Part shown: positions 38,076 to 51,461 of the stretch, piece by piece
Numbering within the stretch: the first letter of the stretch is position 1
How the letters are laid out: the number at the start of each line of letters is the position of its first letter
Origin: Atrichornis clamosus
Lineage: Eukaryota; Chordata; Aves; Passeriformes; Menuridae
DNA length: 64,000 nt
NCBI GenBank assembly: GCA_013400975.1
Contig: WBMZ01012071.1
Span: 372,001-436,000, forward strand
Direction of reading: 5' to 3'
Notes under the pieces: generated by a model
Database searches by the model: none
Told to the model about the DNA's origin: nothing
The model's input: only the letters and a program-made list of their open reading frames with translations
Made by a program: the position numbers and the translations under genes

Positions 38076-41000
38076 GATTTTCTTGCTCTAAGACAATCGC
38101 CATCCATCGTTGTGAAGGAAAACCACGCCAGAAGTGAATTATACGCACTGCTATTAATTTGGGCATTCAGTCTATATACTGTGTCAAAATGCTGATGCCC
38201 ATGCTCTGAGAACTTACAGTGAATGTATCTCTTCAGAGCAAACAATAAAATGAAGGTAGGTGTCAATCATTCATACCTCTCTTATACTGTATAAAGCTGG
38301 GTAGGAATCCATATCAAATATATGTACACTTCTAGAAAGAACAAAGGAATGAAACCTCTCTTTGTTGATGGTGTTTCTTTCAGTTTGGAAAAATAAATAT
38401 TCTTCTAAGTATTCTGGATACTTTGTAATATGCACTTTTGCACTATTTCCTTCTTCAGGTCCTAAATGAGGATGCTAATTTACAAAACCTTTAAAGCATA
38501 GACAAGTTTGATTATGACTTTTAAAATCGGATTTAGGTAAGGAAGTCAAATTTATTCAAGCTTGGAGAGGTTTTGTTAATACCAAGCATATCTGAATATG
38601 CCTGTCTTCGTACCTTTGCAGGATTTTATAGTGCCTAATATAATGTCCGTCATGGTTTTAATTTTTCCTCAAAATTGATCTCTTTTATGTCTGCTATTTA
38701 CCATCCTTGCCAGAGTCATTGAGCACAAGAAATACAGTATCTACAAGAGGCAGAAACTGCTTTCTTCCTTGCACTCATGTAGTATGTAATGGATGGTTTT
38801 AAGAAAGGATCTTTACTCTGTGCTTTACCTATTCATGTGTAGGATTTTGATTTCATTTGAAATGAAAGGCGTAAACCTCAGGTCTGAAAACTAATAGAAT
38901 TTCTGCATTTACCTGCTGATCCATAGCCTTTAGGTTAGATTGTGTGTCAGCCAGCAGTCGACTTGTTGAATGAAGCAATACTTTAAAAGTAAAATGAAAA
39001 GATTTCTGTTATATGTAGCTTGACACCAGATATGAAGGCAGATTTCTGCTGGCTTATTATTGGAAATATTTTCCAGTGTGTCTGATAAGCGAGACTGAAC
39101 AAGCCATAGGAAGTAGACCTAATCAGATAATGCTGACTTGCAGACCAGAAAAAAGGAGAAATGTATTTTCCTAAGTGCTATGGCTTCTCTTGACAAAGCT
39201 AAGGACAAAATGGTTGATGTAACAGCAAAAGGCACTGCAGAGAGCAGGGAGTAAACCTGCTGGTTCCTGGGGGTGGCTGTGGAATCTAAGCCTTTTTCCT
39301 TGTGTACATTCATTGTCTGTATTATGGAAAGTTTATATCTAAGTGCTTGAGTGCGTTGGCACTCTGGAGATGGAGCATGTAAAAAGGACTGGGAGAACAT
39401 CAAACTGGATCAGCTCTTCGTTTTTCAGTGAGTCTAGGCATTTTTTCCTAACTTCAAAGGAATTCAAAATACAGACTTATGAGAGGGTCCCCCTGAAGGA
39501 TCAAGCGCTGTGTTCTGCTCAGACTCTCAGTGCTGCACATCCTTCATGGAAATACATTGAACACTGAGGATAGTCACCGGATAAGCAAATTCTCAATATG
39601 ATTAGAGGACATTTATGATGTTGCAGAATGGAAGGCAGAAGAGGGTCTTATAGAAGTTCTTAGAAAGAGTTCCCAAAGAACTGAAGCAGAAAGATTCCTT
39701 TGTTATTTCCATGCCTAGGTATGAAGTGGTCATTACCACAGTTTAATAGTTAACACAGAAAGATATTTAACACAACTTCAGATTCTTTTATATCCTCAGA
39801 TTGCATGTAGAGAATAGATTATATCAAAAGCAAACATAGTGCTACATTAATATTGCATGACAAACGTGCATACTTTTATTTGTTGGCCTGAAGACATTTT
39901 TAAACAAAAATGTTGGAAGATCCTCTTAGTTCTAAAGGTTTTTTTAAAAAAGATCTCAGCTCTTAGTTTTGTACCTTAAATGTCTCTGCTCAGGGAAAAT
40001 GAATTTTATTGCTTAAAACCTACTCTGCACTGATTTTCCAGGGAAAAGATTAAAGTTTTAAATGGATTGAGTGTCCCTGTAAGTATATTCACATTCATAC
40101 ATGTCTGGACTAAACACGCCATCTGTGGCTTCTGCTTTATTTTTCTTACTGTATATTTGGAATTCAAAATAACATTTATTATGTGAGGAAAAAAATCAAT
40201 AAATCATTTAAATTGTCCCACACTTTGTATAACTAATTGTAATTAGTATAGTATCTTTGTTGGCAAGGGCTTATCAGGCATATAGCATGAAGAGGCAAGG
40301 AAAAAGCTTTACAAAGAATGACGTTGTTTTGTAAAGCTAATTGTGACACTATCTCTGCTATTGTGTGTGATTGAAGTCTTAATTTTTAGTCTGGTATTCC
40401 TTCCAGCAGTGTAGCTCCTAGTGTTACCTGAGGTTCTCTGTAATGTAACTATAGAATAAATTTTTGTCAGTTTTAAATTTTACATTTTGGTCAGAAAAGG
40501 ATGTAGTCTAGTCTTGAGTCATCTAAATTGTAGCAAGTGGGTTGTAGTTTCTAGTTGTACTGACTTCGTTTGTCTTAATGTTTGTTACCTTGTAGATAAG
40601 AATTCAGTTAACTGTGATGTCCTGAACTTTGGTGCCAGGGAAGCAGCAGCAGCTTCCTCTGATGGATCCTGTCATGTGTATGGCCTTAGAGGAGAATTCG
40701 GTGGCAGAACTGCAGAATTCAGTGGCAATATAGCCAAGTCTTAAGTAGCTGATTCTGGGAATCAGTGAAAAGGTGATGGTACTGAGAGTGATCAGAGAAG
40801 AAGATTAACAGAAATCAGAGCATTTATTTATAAAGCAAAGGACCACTGTCCTGCTTCATTAATGTGTTCTAATAGTTTGGGTTCACTGGAAATCTCATAT
40901 CCCTGATGCTAACTGAATTCGTCTCCATTCTTGATACCTAGGCATTACCTTGCACTGACAGTGAGCTGGTTAGATTATTAGTATGATGATTCTTGTGTTT

Positions 41001-42285
41001 ACTATTCTCAGAAATCTGGATTGTGAAAGACTCAGAAAATTAACTAATTTGCTACTTCAGTTGATAGCAGAGAAACCATAAAAATTCTGTCTTAGAGCAT
41101 TTCACTGCCATTCTAATAAGTATGGAGATTTTTCTCAGAGCTTCCACTTGCACTGTTAACCTCCTGCAGATTATTCAATGAATATTGGAAGAAAATACTC
41201 TGAAATTGTCCAGTGTTGAGGGAACTGTTCAGTGGGATAAAAGGGAATCTACTATGATCCATAGTTTGTCTTGCTATGAGCTTCTCTGTGGCAGTTTCCT
41301 GCTTTTCTAAACTGTTTGCTGTATCATGCTTTTTCTAAAGGCTGCTATCTGAGAGAAGAACCTGTGCCATTCTTTGTTCTGCCAAACATGTCTGTCTGCA
41401 GTCAAGGCGCTGCCTCCAATGTAAATATTTGTTCCAGTGGATGCAGGCGTCTGGCCTTCGGAAGACCCTGCTGTATAAATGTAGTGGCTCTAGGGGAACA
41501 GAAGAACAAAAGCTAATCTTGTGTGTCCTGAGCATTTGGGACCCTATATTTTAAGTGGGGCTTTAATCAGACCTCAGCCTCTTCTGTCCACAATATACAT
41601 GAGAGGTGCCCATCAGAAACCAGCTACAATGTAAGCCAAGCAGTGGAGAGATCAGGGGAAGTTTCAATAGCTCAGAGGTGAGGGTTATTTGCGTCTTTCT
41701 TGATAGTTGGACAGAAGTGAGTTAATTAAGAAAGCAGTGAAAGACTCAATCCATTTGAACGGAATATAGAGAGCAAACAAGACCCTAATGTTGGTACTAA
41801 ACAGTAATATCATACCTATATATATGCGTATTTCATTAAAATGTATGTCAGAAAAAAAAAAGAAAAGAGAAATATTTTGTTTCTTTTATGCATTAAGAAA
41901 AAGTTAATCTGGAGGAAGTTACAGTAGTAAAAGGGAAGGCAACATCTGTGTTAATTAGCAGTTCATCTTCAAAGCTTGACTGATGGGTTACATTATGGAC
42001 TCTTGCAATTGAATTAAAATTCAGACCCACGCAAGTTCTATTTTTACTTCCTTTTTCCATATCAGAATAATTTGTCTGGATTTAAGACTTCATTTTTGCT
42101 AAAAATATTGATGTTCCATAATCCAAAATGAACTTTTGGTTAGTGCAAATAATGTAGAGAAGAGCATTGTGGCTCTGGATGCAATTCCAGAGAACATGGC
42201 TTTATGACGTGATGCGCTGGTAGGGATCAGGATATGTATGCTCTCCAAAGAATCTGTTTCTCTTGGTTACTTGACAATTGAGGTC

Positions 42286-42364
42286 TTTGGGTCAAGGACT
42301 GTTGTGTGTGTACAGTGCCTTGCACAGTGGGGATTTGCAGTGCTACTGTAATGTAAATAATGAG
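42286..42364 (+). repeat. Ancient amniote SINE fragment (MIR/CORE-SINE type 3' end)
   Basis: The stretch reads TTTGGGTCAAGGACTG, then GTGTGTACAGTGCCTTGCAC, AGTGGGG, and ends GTGCTACTGTAATGTAAATA. This follows the widespread amniote repeat whose end reads roughly 'gggcagggactg ... tacagcgcctagcacaatgggg ... gcgctaccgcaatacaaata'. The middle between AATGGGG-like and GTGCTAC is shortened here. Family name is uncertain; I place it with the MIR-type SINEs from memory of its pattern. Confidence 0.62.
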
Positions 42365-42565
42365 ATAGTAATTTAGCAACAAATTAGGAATTAATTTTAG
42401 AATACCTGGAAACATTCTTGTGAATATCACAGCTGGGGAGAGACAAGTTGTTGATAGAGGAATAAACACTGATAAAGGCCTAACCTGTAGAGTTTGAGTT
42501 CTCTTTTTCCAGGGAATATTGTCTGTTCAGAAATGAAACAGTTAATATTCTGGCCTTCCATAAGC

Positions 42566-42579
42566 TTTTTTTTTTTTTT
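42566..42579. repeat. Homopolymer T tract (14)
   Basis: Fourteen T in a row, directly followed by a small inverted repeat GGATGG-GCAT-CCATCC (42580-42595). On the minus strand this is a hairpin followed by a poly-A run, which could be the tail of a retrocopy, but no source gene or target-site duplication is recognised. Confidence 0.85.
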
Positions 42580-44461
42580 GGATGGGCATCCATCCTGGTG
42601 AAAAGCAGAGTTCTCAGATAAATGTGAAATGTAGGGAGAACAATGTAACATCACCTTCCCTTCCATGTTAGCATCAAAGAGATAGTGCTTGAACTACCAC
42701 AATGGCTGCAGACTGTGGAAAATTTAAAAGGGTATCAGCTGATGTACATCAGAGTGGGTTCTGTCAGCCGACATCTGGTCCAATGTTCTTCTCACTTAAA
42801 TGAAGAGAGTTAGGGTACAATCTCATGCTAGCTATTCTTTCATTTTCACCATAGCAATAAAACAAAATATCTTTATAAAAGCCTCTGCTCACATCCCAAT
42901 GTCACAGGCATACAATGTACACCTCTACAAAGTTGTATCATGTTTTTGATTTAAACATAAAAAAGACTCAACCTAATAGAAAATGTTTTTATGAAAAATT
43001 TAAGCTGCTTTCAGACAAGGTTAGATGAACTCACTTCATGGTATCTTGTATTGAGAAGGTAAGAGCTAATCAAGAAATTTCTTCTGTATTCACCTACAAT
43101 ACATTTCACTAAAATATGCAGCTAGGAGTAGTGAGTGCCCTTTAATACCAAAAGAAAAAGGTGGGAAAGCCTCCTTAATTAAATCTCTTCAGGGATCCTG
43201 GATTAACTGCAGCTCTGTTTAGTTTATATCCTCCCTGTAGAAAAATGTGCAGACCCAAGACAGCAAATATTGATTTAAATGTAGACGCAGGAAAAAGGCT
43301 CTGTTGTCTTTTTTTTTTTCCACTTGGCACAGCTTTTAGTTTTGACTCATTTTTGGTTACAAAGGATGAAAATCTAAATCCTTCTCTACTCCCTTTCACG
43401 CTGTGTGAAAATATTGAACCAGGCCTCAGCAAACTGGACACAGCTACTGGTGAAGAGAAGAGCACAAAAAGCTGCCCTGCAGAGGGCCGTGGCACCAGCC
43501 CTGAAACCTGTGTCAGGGTTTCAGCTGTCACTCCCTTTGTCACAGCCTCCGGGGATTGCGGTAAGTCTCTGGCCTAGCATAGTCCAACAGAAAGTAGGGA
43601 ACAATGGGATATGGGTACACCATGGTGCCACAACTAACTTGCTGTCCAGGGGAATTTTGGCATTTGCTTCAACCACTGCAAGCATAAGTAATTGTACTGT
43701 GGAGCAAGTGCTATGCTGGCATAGACCAGAAGAGTTGCATTTCCTGATAAACTTGATCTTCCTCAGCATGGAGTGAATTTTACTCAGGTGATTTTTGAAG
43801 AGGAAAAATGTCTGTGTGAAGTTGCCAACAGCTTAGCCCTCAAATCTGCTTATGTGAATTTAGTTTTCCTTCATTCCAAACAAAATTGTGTGGTTGTAAT
43901 GGTTGACATTTCTGTGCATCCTGTTCTGATTTAAACATACATTTGCTTATCAACAAATTCCAAGTGCAAATGGAGATGTGTGGAGCCACATGCTTCTCTT
44001 TCTGCACAGTGCACCTCCAGTGGGTCAAGGCCATTTGTGATCGTGCATAAACTGCTTGACTTCAGAGCCCAGGGGACAAGTGCAACCCAGGCACTTACAA
44101 AAAGATCTTTTACTAATAACTTGAGTACATGCAATAGCATGGGCTGTGGCTCAGACCACAGTTTGTACTTAAGAAATAAGGAAGCTTGACTCAAGAGAAA
44201 TCAAGAGAATATGTATTTCTGGAAACAGAAGGATTAGGGAAGAGATTGGGGAAGAAAAAAAAAGATTGGAATTGCAATTGGAATTTACTGTTCTGTAAAC
44301 AATTTGCACCGGGACAATTTGTACCTGAAGAGGCAGTGCAAGCTGTAGAAGCCCAGTAGGTGTAAGAAATTTAGCTACCAATTTGAGTTCTCAACAGGGG
44401 ACGCCATTCATCTTGAAAAGATTAGCACAGGTTTGAGAATGCATGAGAATCACCTCAAAAT

Positions 44462-44491
44462 TATATACGTATATATATATATTCAATATAT
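44462..44491. repeat. (TA)n-rich simple repeat
   Basis: An interrupted TA run, TATATACG followed by TATATATATATA and a CAATATATA end. No other content. Confidence 0.85.
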
Positions 44492-47400
44492 AGACTGGAG
44501 GGCAGAGTTTACAATTACAGTTCTTTAGTCTTGTTTCTCTTCTGTGTGCTTTGCAGCAAGCTGGACCTCTGTGATCACCTTTGATAAACAGAAATTCTCC
44601 TTTTCTTCTCTGAGCTCAGCAGCACAGGCATCTGAAGGAGCCCTCTCTGCCTGGATGAAATAACTTCCTTCTATTGTTACCTGAGTTCACAACTGAGCTG
44701 AGATGCATCAAAGTCAGGTCAAGGAATCTGAAATAAGGAAACTACAGAAGCCTGGACAGCAGAAGTCAATTTTCCCTCTTTGTTTCAGGTTTCCATGAGT
44801 TTATTGAAAAAACAAAAAAAAGCAAAGAAATAAATTTTTTAAAAGTACACAACACAAAGATTAGAAATATATGCATAAATTAAATACTCAAACAGATGCC
44901 TCAGGTATTTCAGTACTTGTCATAGCAGATTAGTCCTTATTTCTAATGTTTTTGCCTGTCTTGCCAAAAATTGTAAATGGTAGGTCAAATAGTTTTGGTG
45001 GTTTTTTAATTAGATGCAGTTAAATACAAAGCCATCGTTTCTCTGTTCCCTTTTGTGATCATTCAGAAGTGTTCCTCCTGTCTTTTTTTCAATGTCATTT
45101 TGACATGAGGTTTATTAATTGTTACATGTGTTTCTAAATCAGATTGTGAGGGGAGATTCTCATGTGCTGGCTTGTGATCTAGGAATAGCCTTTACAACAG
45201 GTTTATGGCAAACTCTACTGAAGTGGACTCTTGTTCCTGTGTGCCTTTAGTGCAGTATTAATATAAACAGAAAGCCAATATTTCTGGAGATTAATTGAAC
45301 AGTATGCCACCCAACTGCAGTTTATTTTCAGGATTCACAGTAAGGATGTTCTGCCAAGAGTTTGGGCTGGCAGGAGTGCATCACTTCTCCATACCCAGGT
45401 ACATCTTGCTGGGCACAGTCACTGTCTGAGTCTGGAATATGGTCTGTGCTGTTCATAATGCATCCCATTTGTTTAAGCTTTGCATAAAACTATACGTGGT
45501 GGATAGTAAAACATCTGTCCATATATAAATGTTGCACTTTCCAGAATGACCTGAAGCACGATGTGTGAGACAGCCTGCTCACTGCTGGAGGGGCATGGCT
45601 GTTTATTATTAGATGTCCTGCATCATTACGGAATGCAAAGCAAGCATTTGTGTGTACACACACACATGTACAAAAGAGTGAATAATTATAATAAACAGCT
45701 GCCTAACAGGTATCTTTATAATGCAGAAATAGCAACCATTTTTGCCAGGTGAAATCAATTCTCTGTGCTTGCCTCTTCGTTGTTCTTGTGCTATTTTTTC
45801 TGCAGAAAGTATGTAATGAAATAATTAGCAACAAAGCACTGAGTCTTAGAGAAAACAGAAATAAATCCAGGCTAGTGCTGATATTCTTCAGGATTTAGCG
45901 TCTTACCCTTCTCCTGTACCAAATGTACTTCCTTTTCTCCTATAAAATAATGGCTCTCTGGCAAGAGAAGTGTATGTATGTGTTCCTAAAGGAGAGATGA
46001 GAGCCTGCTATTCTCTCAGTGGTGGGTGCATTTTTCTGTCAACTCATTCTAATCTGTCATTTACAAATATACTTCTGATATGAAGAGGAAGGCATAGACC
46101 AAAACTGATTTGGGGAATGTGGGTGTTTAGTTTTGCAAAGCAGAAGAATTAAGCAACTGTACTTGGAGATGCTTCCTAAGGGGGAAAAAAAAAAAGAGGA
46201 GTCTCAGTCAACATAATTTGATTAGTATAGAATTAAGTAGTGGATCACCAGTATGCACTGGTAGATACATTTTCTGTATCTTTAGTTGTAAAGAAAGAAA
46301 CCATTATTCAACAATGTAAAACCCTAGGGAGAAAAAGAGCTGGTTGCCTTTAACAAGGGAGTGCAGAGGGGACATCTACCTTCTGCCCTCATTGCCGAGG
46401 GCCAGTCACAGAGGGGCTGACTCAGGGAAAGTGACAGAGTGCCAGGCAAAACCTGGGGACGCTGACCCCCTCCCAGAAGATTAAGGGTCTCCTGATGCAC
46501 CACAGATACCAGAAACATGTCTACCTGAACACAGTCTAAGCTAATCCTGACATAGTTTTGGAAAATATTTATTTTGAATCATCTTAACAAATCTTTTAGC
46601 CTGTTGGAAGGACATCTCACATTATAAAGCCTCTACTCTGTGGATTACAGGTCTCTGTTCAGACCAATACTCTTATTTATACTTGTTTATTAATCAAGAG
46701 GCCTGATGAGCTGCTGCAAATAAAGCTGCTGCTGACTCAGTAGTTGGTAGGAGAGTCATGTGAGGATTGTATTCTATAAACAGCCTTTGTGAAAAGATAC
46801 ACTTTTTGTCAATTAATTGGCTTGGAGAATTTTGTCATTTCAAGCTGTCATTGTTGAATTTTACTTTGCTGCAATATTTTGAAATTAAGTCAAAAAGGCA
46901 AAGTGTCTATCTAATGCTTTTGGCAAGCTCTCTGTTAATTAATAGCCTTTTGAAGTACTAAATTTCCTTGGTTTTTATCTTAATTAACACTCTTAATTGA
47001 CCTTCTGTGATCTCTAGTTTCTCCCAAAAGAATTAAAAAATAGACTTCTAAATTCTTTTCTGCCATCAGATTGACATGCAATTGCTTGTCTACAGATCTT
47101 CTCTGCCTTCACAAATGTTTTTTTCCTTTTTATTTTTTACCACTGAAGTCCCCACTGGAAATTACAGTCCATTGAACCATAGAGCTAAAATTGATTGTGC
47201 ACATAAAAATGTTGGCAATTGAACAAAGAAAAGAAGTTCCTGGAATTCTATGGTAAAATCAGAACTCAAGTGACAACAAACTTTTACCCGATTTGAACTC
47301 ACCTGCCCTTGATCACTAAGAAAATATTTTATGTTCCTCCATTTGCCCCTATGACAGAAGGAACTAGTTTTTCCTTCATTTAGCCTACATCAAAGCATTG

Positions 47401-49726
47401 TTATAGATGTCAAAGAAGATGAATTTCAATTGCCAGCATTTTCATGGCGCATTCTCTATTCCATCTTCTTTATATCAGTTTCTTATTCTATTTGTGGAAT
47501 AGTGGAAAGTTAAAGCTAAAGAGCCCTGTCTAATTGCTTTTATTTTAAATTAATTTTTAATTAAATCTTTATGTATCACATATTACAATTCTAGCAGTCC
47601 TAAAAGTGCCTTTTACCATTTTCTTCTAAAATATAGAAGGCAAGTCTCTTTTGTAACGTGTTGTGAGAAACTGTAGTCAGTTCTTTCTGCTGGAGTTTAT
47701 GGAAGGCATTACTTAAAATGCAAATTCTATGTTTTGAGACTTGAAACTTTCAAGTAACTATTAATCTTGGAGCTTACTTTTATATTCTGAGATTAAATAA
47801 TGACATTTTAAGCACTTAAACCTTCACTATGAGCAAGATAAGCAAGCGTATATTTCGTTTCAAGCATTTTAACTAAGTTGATTCCACTGGTCTTTTCATG
47901 TGTTTAATGTTAAGCATATGCCTATGTACTTTTCTGAAATGCTGGATGGTATTTAGCAGAGTGAATTACAACCAATAACTAACATTTCTTTAAGAATCCT
48001 AATAAAGTAGGAGGTATGCAAAATAAACTTTCACTTTTAAGATAAACAAAGTAACTTTTTGTAAGCATTGCCTTTTTATTGCTGCATTCGGCTGTAAATC
48101 ATGTCTTGAAAGCAAAGCCATCCTTTAAAATGTGTTTTTTGAAGAATAGTGCATTATTTTCTCCTGAGCTGTTGAGACACTTTCCTGCCTAGATCTGGTA
48201 CCCCATTAATTTTAGACTATTTAAAAAAACACTCTGAGTCACAAGAAAGAATTTTGGGATTGTTGCCCACACATATATTACAGTAGATCTGCCTAATGTA
48301 GTTCTACAGATGATGTTTAACAAAATCCTGTGTATCCTATTTTGGGATTAATGTCCTTCCCTCAGATTTGTGCCGTTACATAGCCTTATGCTAAACATAA
48401 ACGGAGGGTATTTTTTCTTTTCAATGTGTAAAATTTGAAATTTGAATGCAATTACAGTAACAAGAGGAACTCTTTTTCTAATGAGTCTCAAAAACCCCTG
48501 ACCATGAGACATGTAAAACTCTCCTGTAGAGAGGGAAATTGAGTGCACAGCGTTAGCATAATAGCAAGGGCTGAGACATTGCTTTGCACTACAGTTTTAT
48601 GGGATGATATTTTAAAAGGTATTCAGAGATTTATGGCTTTTTAGGGACAGCTAAAATTGTTTTCACATTTCTAATATTGCTTTCATTAGAATTTTGGAAG
48701 TATGTTTATGGTATCAGATTGAAATCTAAGGTGTTACCAAATCATCTAGAATCCCCACTGCTTAAGTATATTCCCTTGTATCTCTGTGTATCTTTAGAGG
48801 AAAAAATGGGATGAATGTAAGTGCTTTGGTTTAAAGTAAATAATCTGTATTCTGTCATGTACTTCATCTCCCAGGGAAGGTACCTGGGAACTCACTCTGC
48901 TGTTTTTATTTATCCTGCCAGTGCAGTATATAGATGAGAGGACTACGGTCCAATGGTGTTAAAACAAGACATGAAATATTGATTAATTCTTTTTTTAAAT
49001 TCCTTTTTCCTCCTGAGTATAGCAAATTTCAGATGCTACTGTCAATATAGTGCTCTCCAATAAACCCCCATTATCGGAAGGGTCCTGATCTTCATCGTGT
49101 TCTTATAAATGGTTATTATGATTCTAAAGGGCTTTAAAAGCTCAAGGCTAGTGTTTTCCTGGTGCAAGAGTGGAAAGCAAGTTAGAAGCAAGGCAGCCTT
49201 TTATTATGGCAGAATGTTGTTCTGAAATAACATTAATTGGTTTGGGAATTCCCTCTGCTAGACAGTAGCAGAACATTCTGGTTGAAGAGATGAAGATCCT
49301 AATGGGACAGATAAACAGATGTACAGTTTCGTATCTCTAAAGGTGCCAAGTAAAGAAGCACAATTATAGTTGATATCCACCTAATGAAACATGGGTATTT
49401 GACACCCTGCCTTTGATTCCCACTTGTCATTCTTCAGTTTAAGTTAATCCTTTATTTATTGTTTCCAATATGGTCCTTTACAAAAGCAGCTAAACAGATA
49501 CTTAGGTGTTTCACCAAAGAAAAGGACATTTCAGGAAAAGTAGGGATAGCAGTTCACACCAGCTCACCCATGAAGGATGACAGACATGGGCAAGGAAAAG
49601 AACATTTAACTATTTTTAGTATTCTTGGACTAAGCTCTGGGAGTTGAGGTAATTGTTTTTCACTTAAAACACCCAAGTTTTATTTAAACTTTGGAGTGTA
49701 CTGGAGTTTTTTTAGGAATGTAAAGC

Positions 49727-49800
49727 TCTTGCAGCTTTTCTACTATCCATAATAAAATACTATCTTGCAGCTTTTCTACTATCCATAATAAAATACTATC
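49727..49800. repeat. Perfect 36-bp tandem duplication (2.06 copies)
   Basis: A 36-bp unit beginning TCTTGCAGCTTTTCTACTAT and ending in an A/T-rich part with AATAAAATAC occurs twice in direct succession with no mismatch. The first copy starts at 49727 and the second at 49763, and the match ends at 49800. The absence of differences shows a recent duplication, for example by replication slippage, or an assembly artefact. Confidence 0.95.
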
Positions 49801-51353
49801 CCTAATAATCAGAGAAGGAATTTGAATCTCAGACCTGTATGTGCCAGGTAATTGTCATTATAAATGTGGTACAACTACTTTTTCATCCATTGTCTTAAAT
49901 AGTGTTTAGTTCAACTTGAGCAAGGAAGTAACACAGACTCTGTGCCAAAAGCCACTGATTGGCATATTTATGCAGGAGGAGGGAGGCAGGAGACTGTAGC
50001 ACATTCTTGTTCTGAACCAGGAAAAAATACCTGAGGTTGGCTCTTCTGTCTCACAGGAAAGTTGGGATTGCTATAGGAATTTTTTTTTTACACATGAAAG
50101 TTTTATTCCTACCCCAGGATAAAAATGTTTTCAGAAGATTTTGTTGGTGGGAATAACTGATTTGCACATAGCCTTACCTGGGAGTTCTTTTGCAGCAAAA
50201 CTTGATTGTGTGCAAACCTTAGGCTGCTCTAACTTAAAATGTAGAACAGATTGCTCCCTGCCATACTCAAAGGCTGCTGAGAGCTTACTGGTGGGGCAGA
50301 AAGCTCAGACATCCCCTCCTCTCACTTACACCCAGCTCTACTAAGGTGCTCTATTAATATGGTTTTATGACTTTTGAGACATCTTTCTTTGGAAACTGGG
50401 CAATTTTTAAATAATTTAAAGATAATTATTTTCACTGATTTCACTGAAACTGAAAGCAATACATGCACAAAGCTGGACTTTAACCAGTTTGTTAGCAGCA
50501 AGGGCCAAGTGTGTTCCCATTACTCACGAGGTTTTAAAGCAGTGAGTGTTGCATGCCCAGGTTATCCAGGTAACTCCGTTGGCTCCCAGTCCCCCGCTGC
50601 TAACATTTGTGTGAGCTGAGTGAACAGGATTTGGTTTGTGTTTAACAACACGTATGTTTGCTCAAATAGCCAATCTGTGAGCCAAATCCTTACACATGTA
50701 ATTTTTCTCACTCGTGCAGGTAATACTTTTGGGCTGATTTAACATATCTAGTTATTTGAGCACAGGCTATCAATCTGGGCACTATCCTCTTGTGGTTTTC
50801 TCTCTGCTATGTTATCTCAAAGAATGATAAGACAAAATTATGTAAAGGGATATGCACAAAATTTTAGTTTTCAAAACCTTATATTAGATGGCCTTCTATC
50901 AAAATATCCTTGAAAGTTTTATTACTGTATGAATGTTCAAGTTGAGGATAACCCACTGGAGATTAAGATTTTGCTTGCAGAAGAGGATGGTGCCTACTCA
51001 CATGCACATACCACAAATTCTGACAGTACTTTGTATTTTGGTAACTTTATCTCATTTTACAAACTCTAATTGCTGTCTTTCAGATGTGAAAATAAATTAT
51101 TTTCTGTCTTATGGGAGATGCATTGTTTGGCTTCAGATATTTAACATGGTATTTTTTTCTGTGGACAATAGCTTGAGGCCCCAAGCTGTGAAGGATGAGA
51201 ACATATCTATAAATAATTCAAAGTAATTGTATGGTTTTGACAGATTGTCAAGTTGCTTAATGCCTTTTGTCCCTGGCAATAGATTATATTTCTCTGATAA
51301 AGTGTTGATAATTTCTCATTGCAATTTGTTTTGTGTATGTTGTATTTTTACAG

Positions 51354-51461
51354 AGTCCAGTCAGGTTCATATCTCAGTACGGGTTGGTTTACCTTAATTT
51401 TGGCTATGGATGCCTGCTATGGAATTCACGTCTATGGGATGATAAATGACACCTACTGCAA
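51354..51461 (+). CDS. ST6GALNAC3: ST6GALNAC3 penultimate coding exon (sialyl motif S)
   Basis: Part of alpha-N-acetylgalactosaminide alpha-2,6-sialyltransferase 3, a type II Golgi membrane enzyme. In the known family it moves sialic acid from CMP-sialic acid to the GalNAc of sialyl-Gal-GalNAc on O-glycans and on gangliosides such as GM1b. The exon reads V-Q-S-G-S-Y-L-S-T-G-W-F, then A-M-D-A-C-Y-G-I-H-V-Y-G and ends N-D-T-Y-C. This is sialyl motif S with its conserved Ser-Thr-Gly and the Cys that in the family pairs with motif L. The acceptor is a T-rich tract plus CAG ending at 51353. The donor GTAAGA starts at 51462. One base completes an Arg codon from the previous exon, then come 35 whole codons, then AA of a Lys codon finished in the next exon. 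ST6GALNAC5 is the nearest paralogue, but as I recall it reads differently after Y-G-M, so ST6GALNAC3 is preferred. Exons carrying the N-terminal anchor and motif L are not in the window. Confidence 0.95.

Larger units (their letters stand above)
1..51353 (+). other. ST6GALNAC3: ST6GALNAC3 intron upstream of penultimate exon (partial)
   Basis: This whole stretch precedes the penultimate exon, and I see no upstream exon of the gene in it. The exon carrying sialyl motif L is large in this family and would show as a long conserved open frame; none is present. The open frames that do occur are short, lack family motifs and lie in both orientations, as expected by chance in AT-rich DNA. ST6GALNAC3 has very long introns in other vertebrates, so an intron of at least 51 kb is plausible. 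The content is mostly unique sequence with the small repeats listed separately. A nested non-coding transcript cannot be excluded by reading alone. Confidence 0.8.

Noticed and set aside
43175..43776. Overlapping open frames on both strands of 110-123 codons
   Set aside because: Moderately GC-rich patch gives long frames on both strands at once; none resembles a known protein.
48522..48560. Possible second MIR fragment on the minus strand (GTAGAGAGGGAAATTGAG)
   Set aside because: Only about 20 bases resemble the family, and the flanks do not follow it.
1..51353. Upstream ST6GALNAC3 exon with sialyl motif L
   Set aside because: Searched for its long conserved frame and did not find it; it must lie left of the window.
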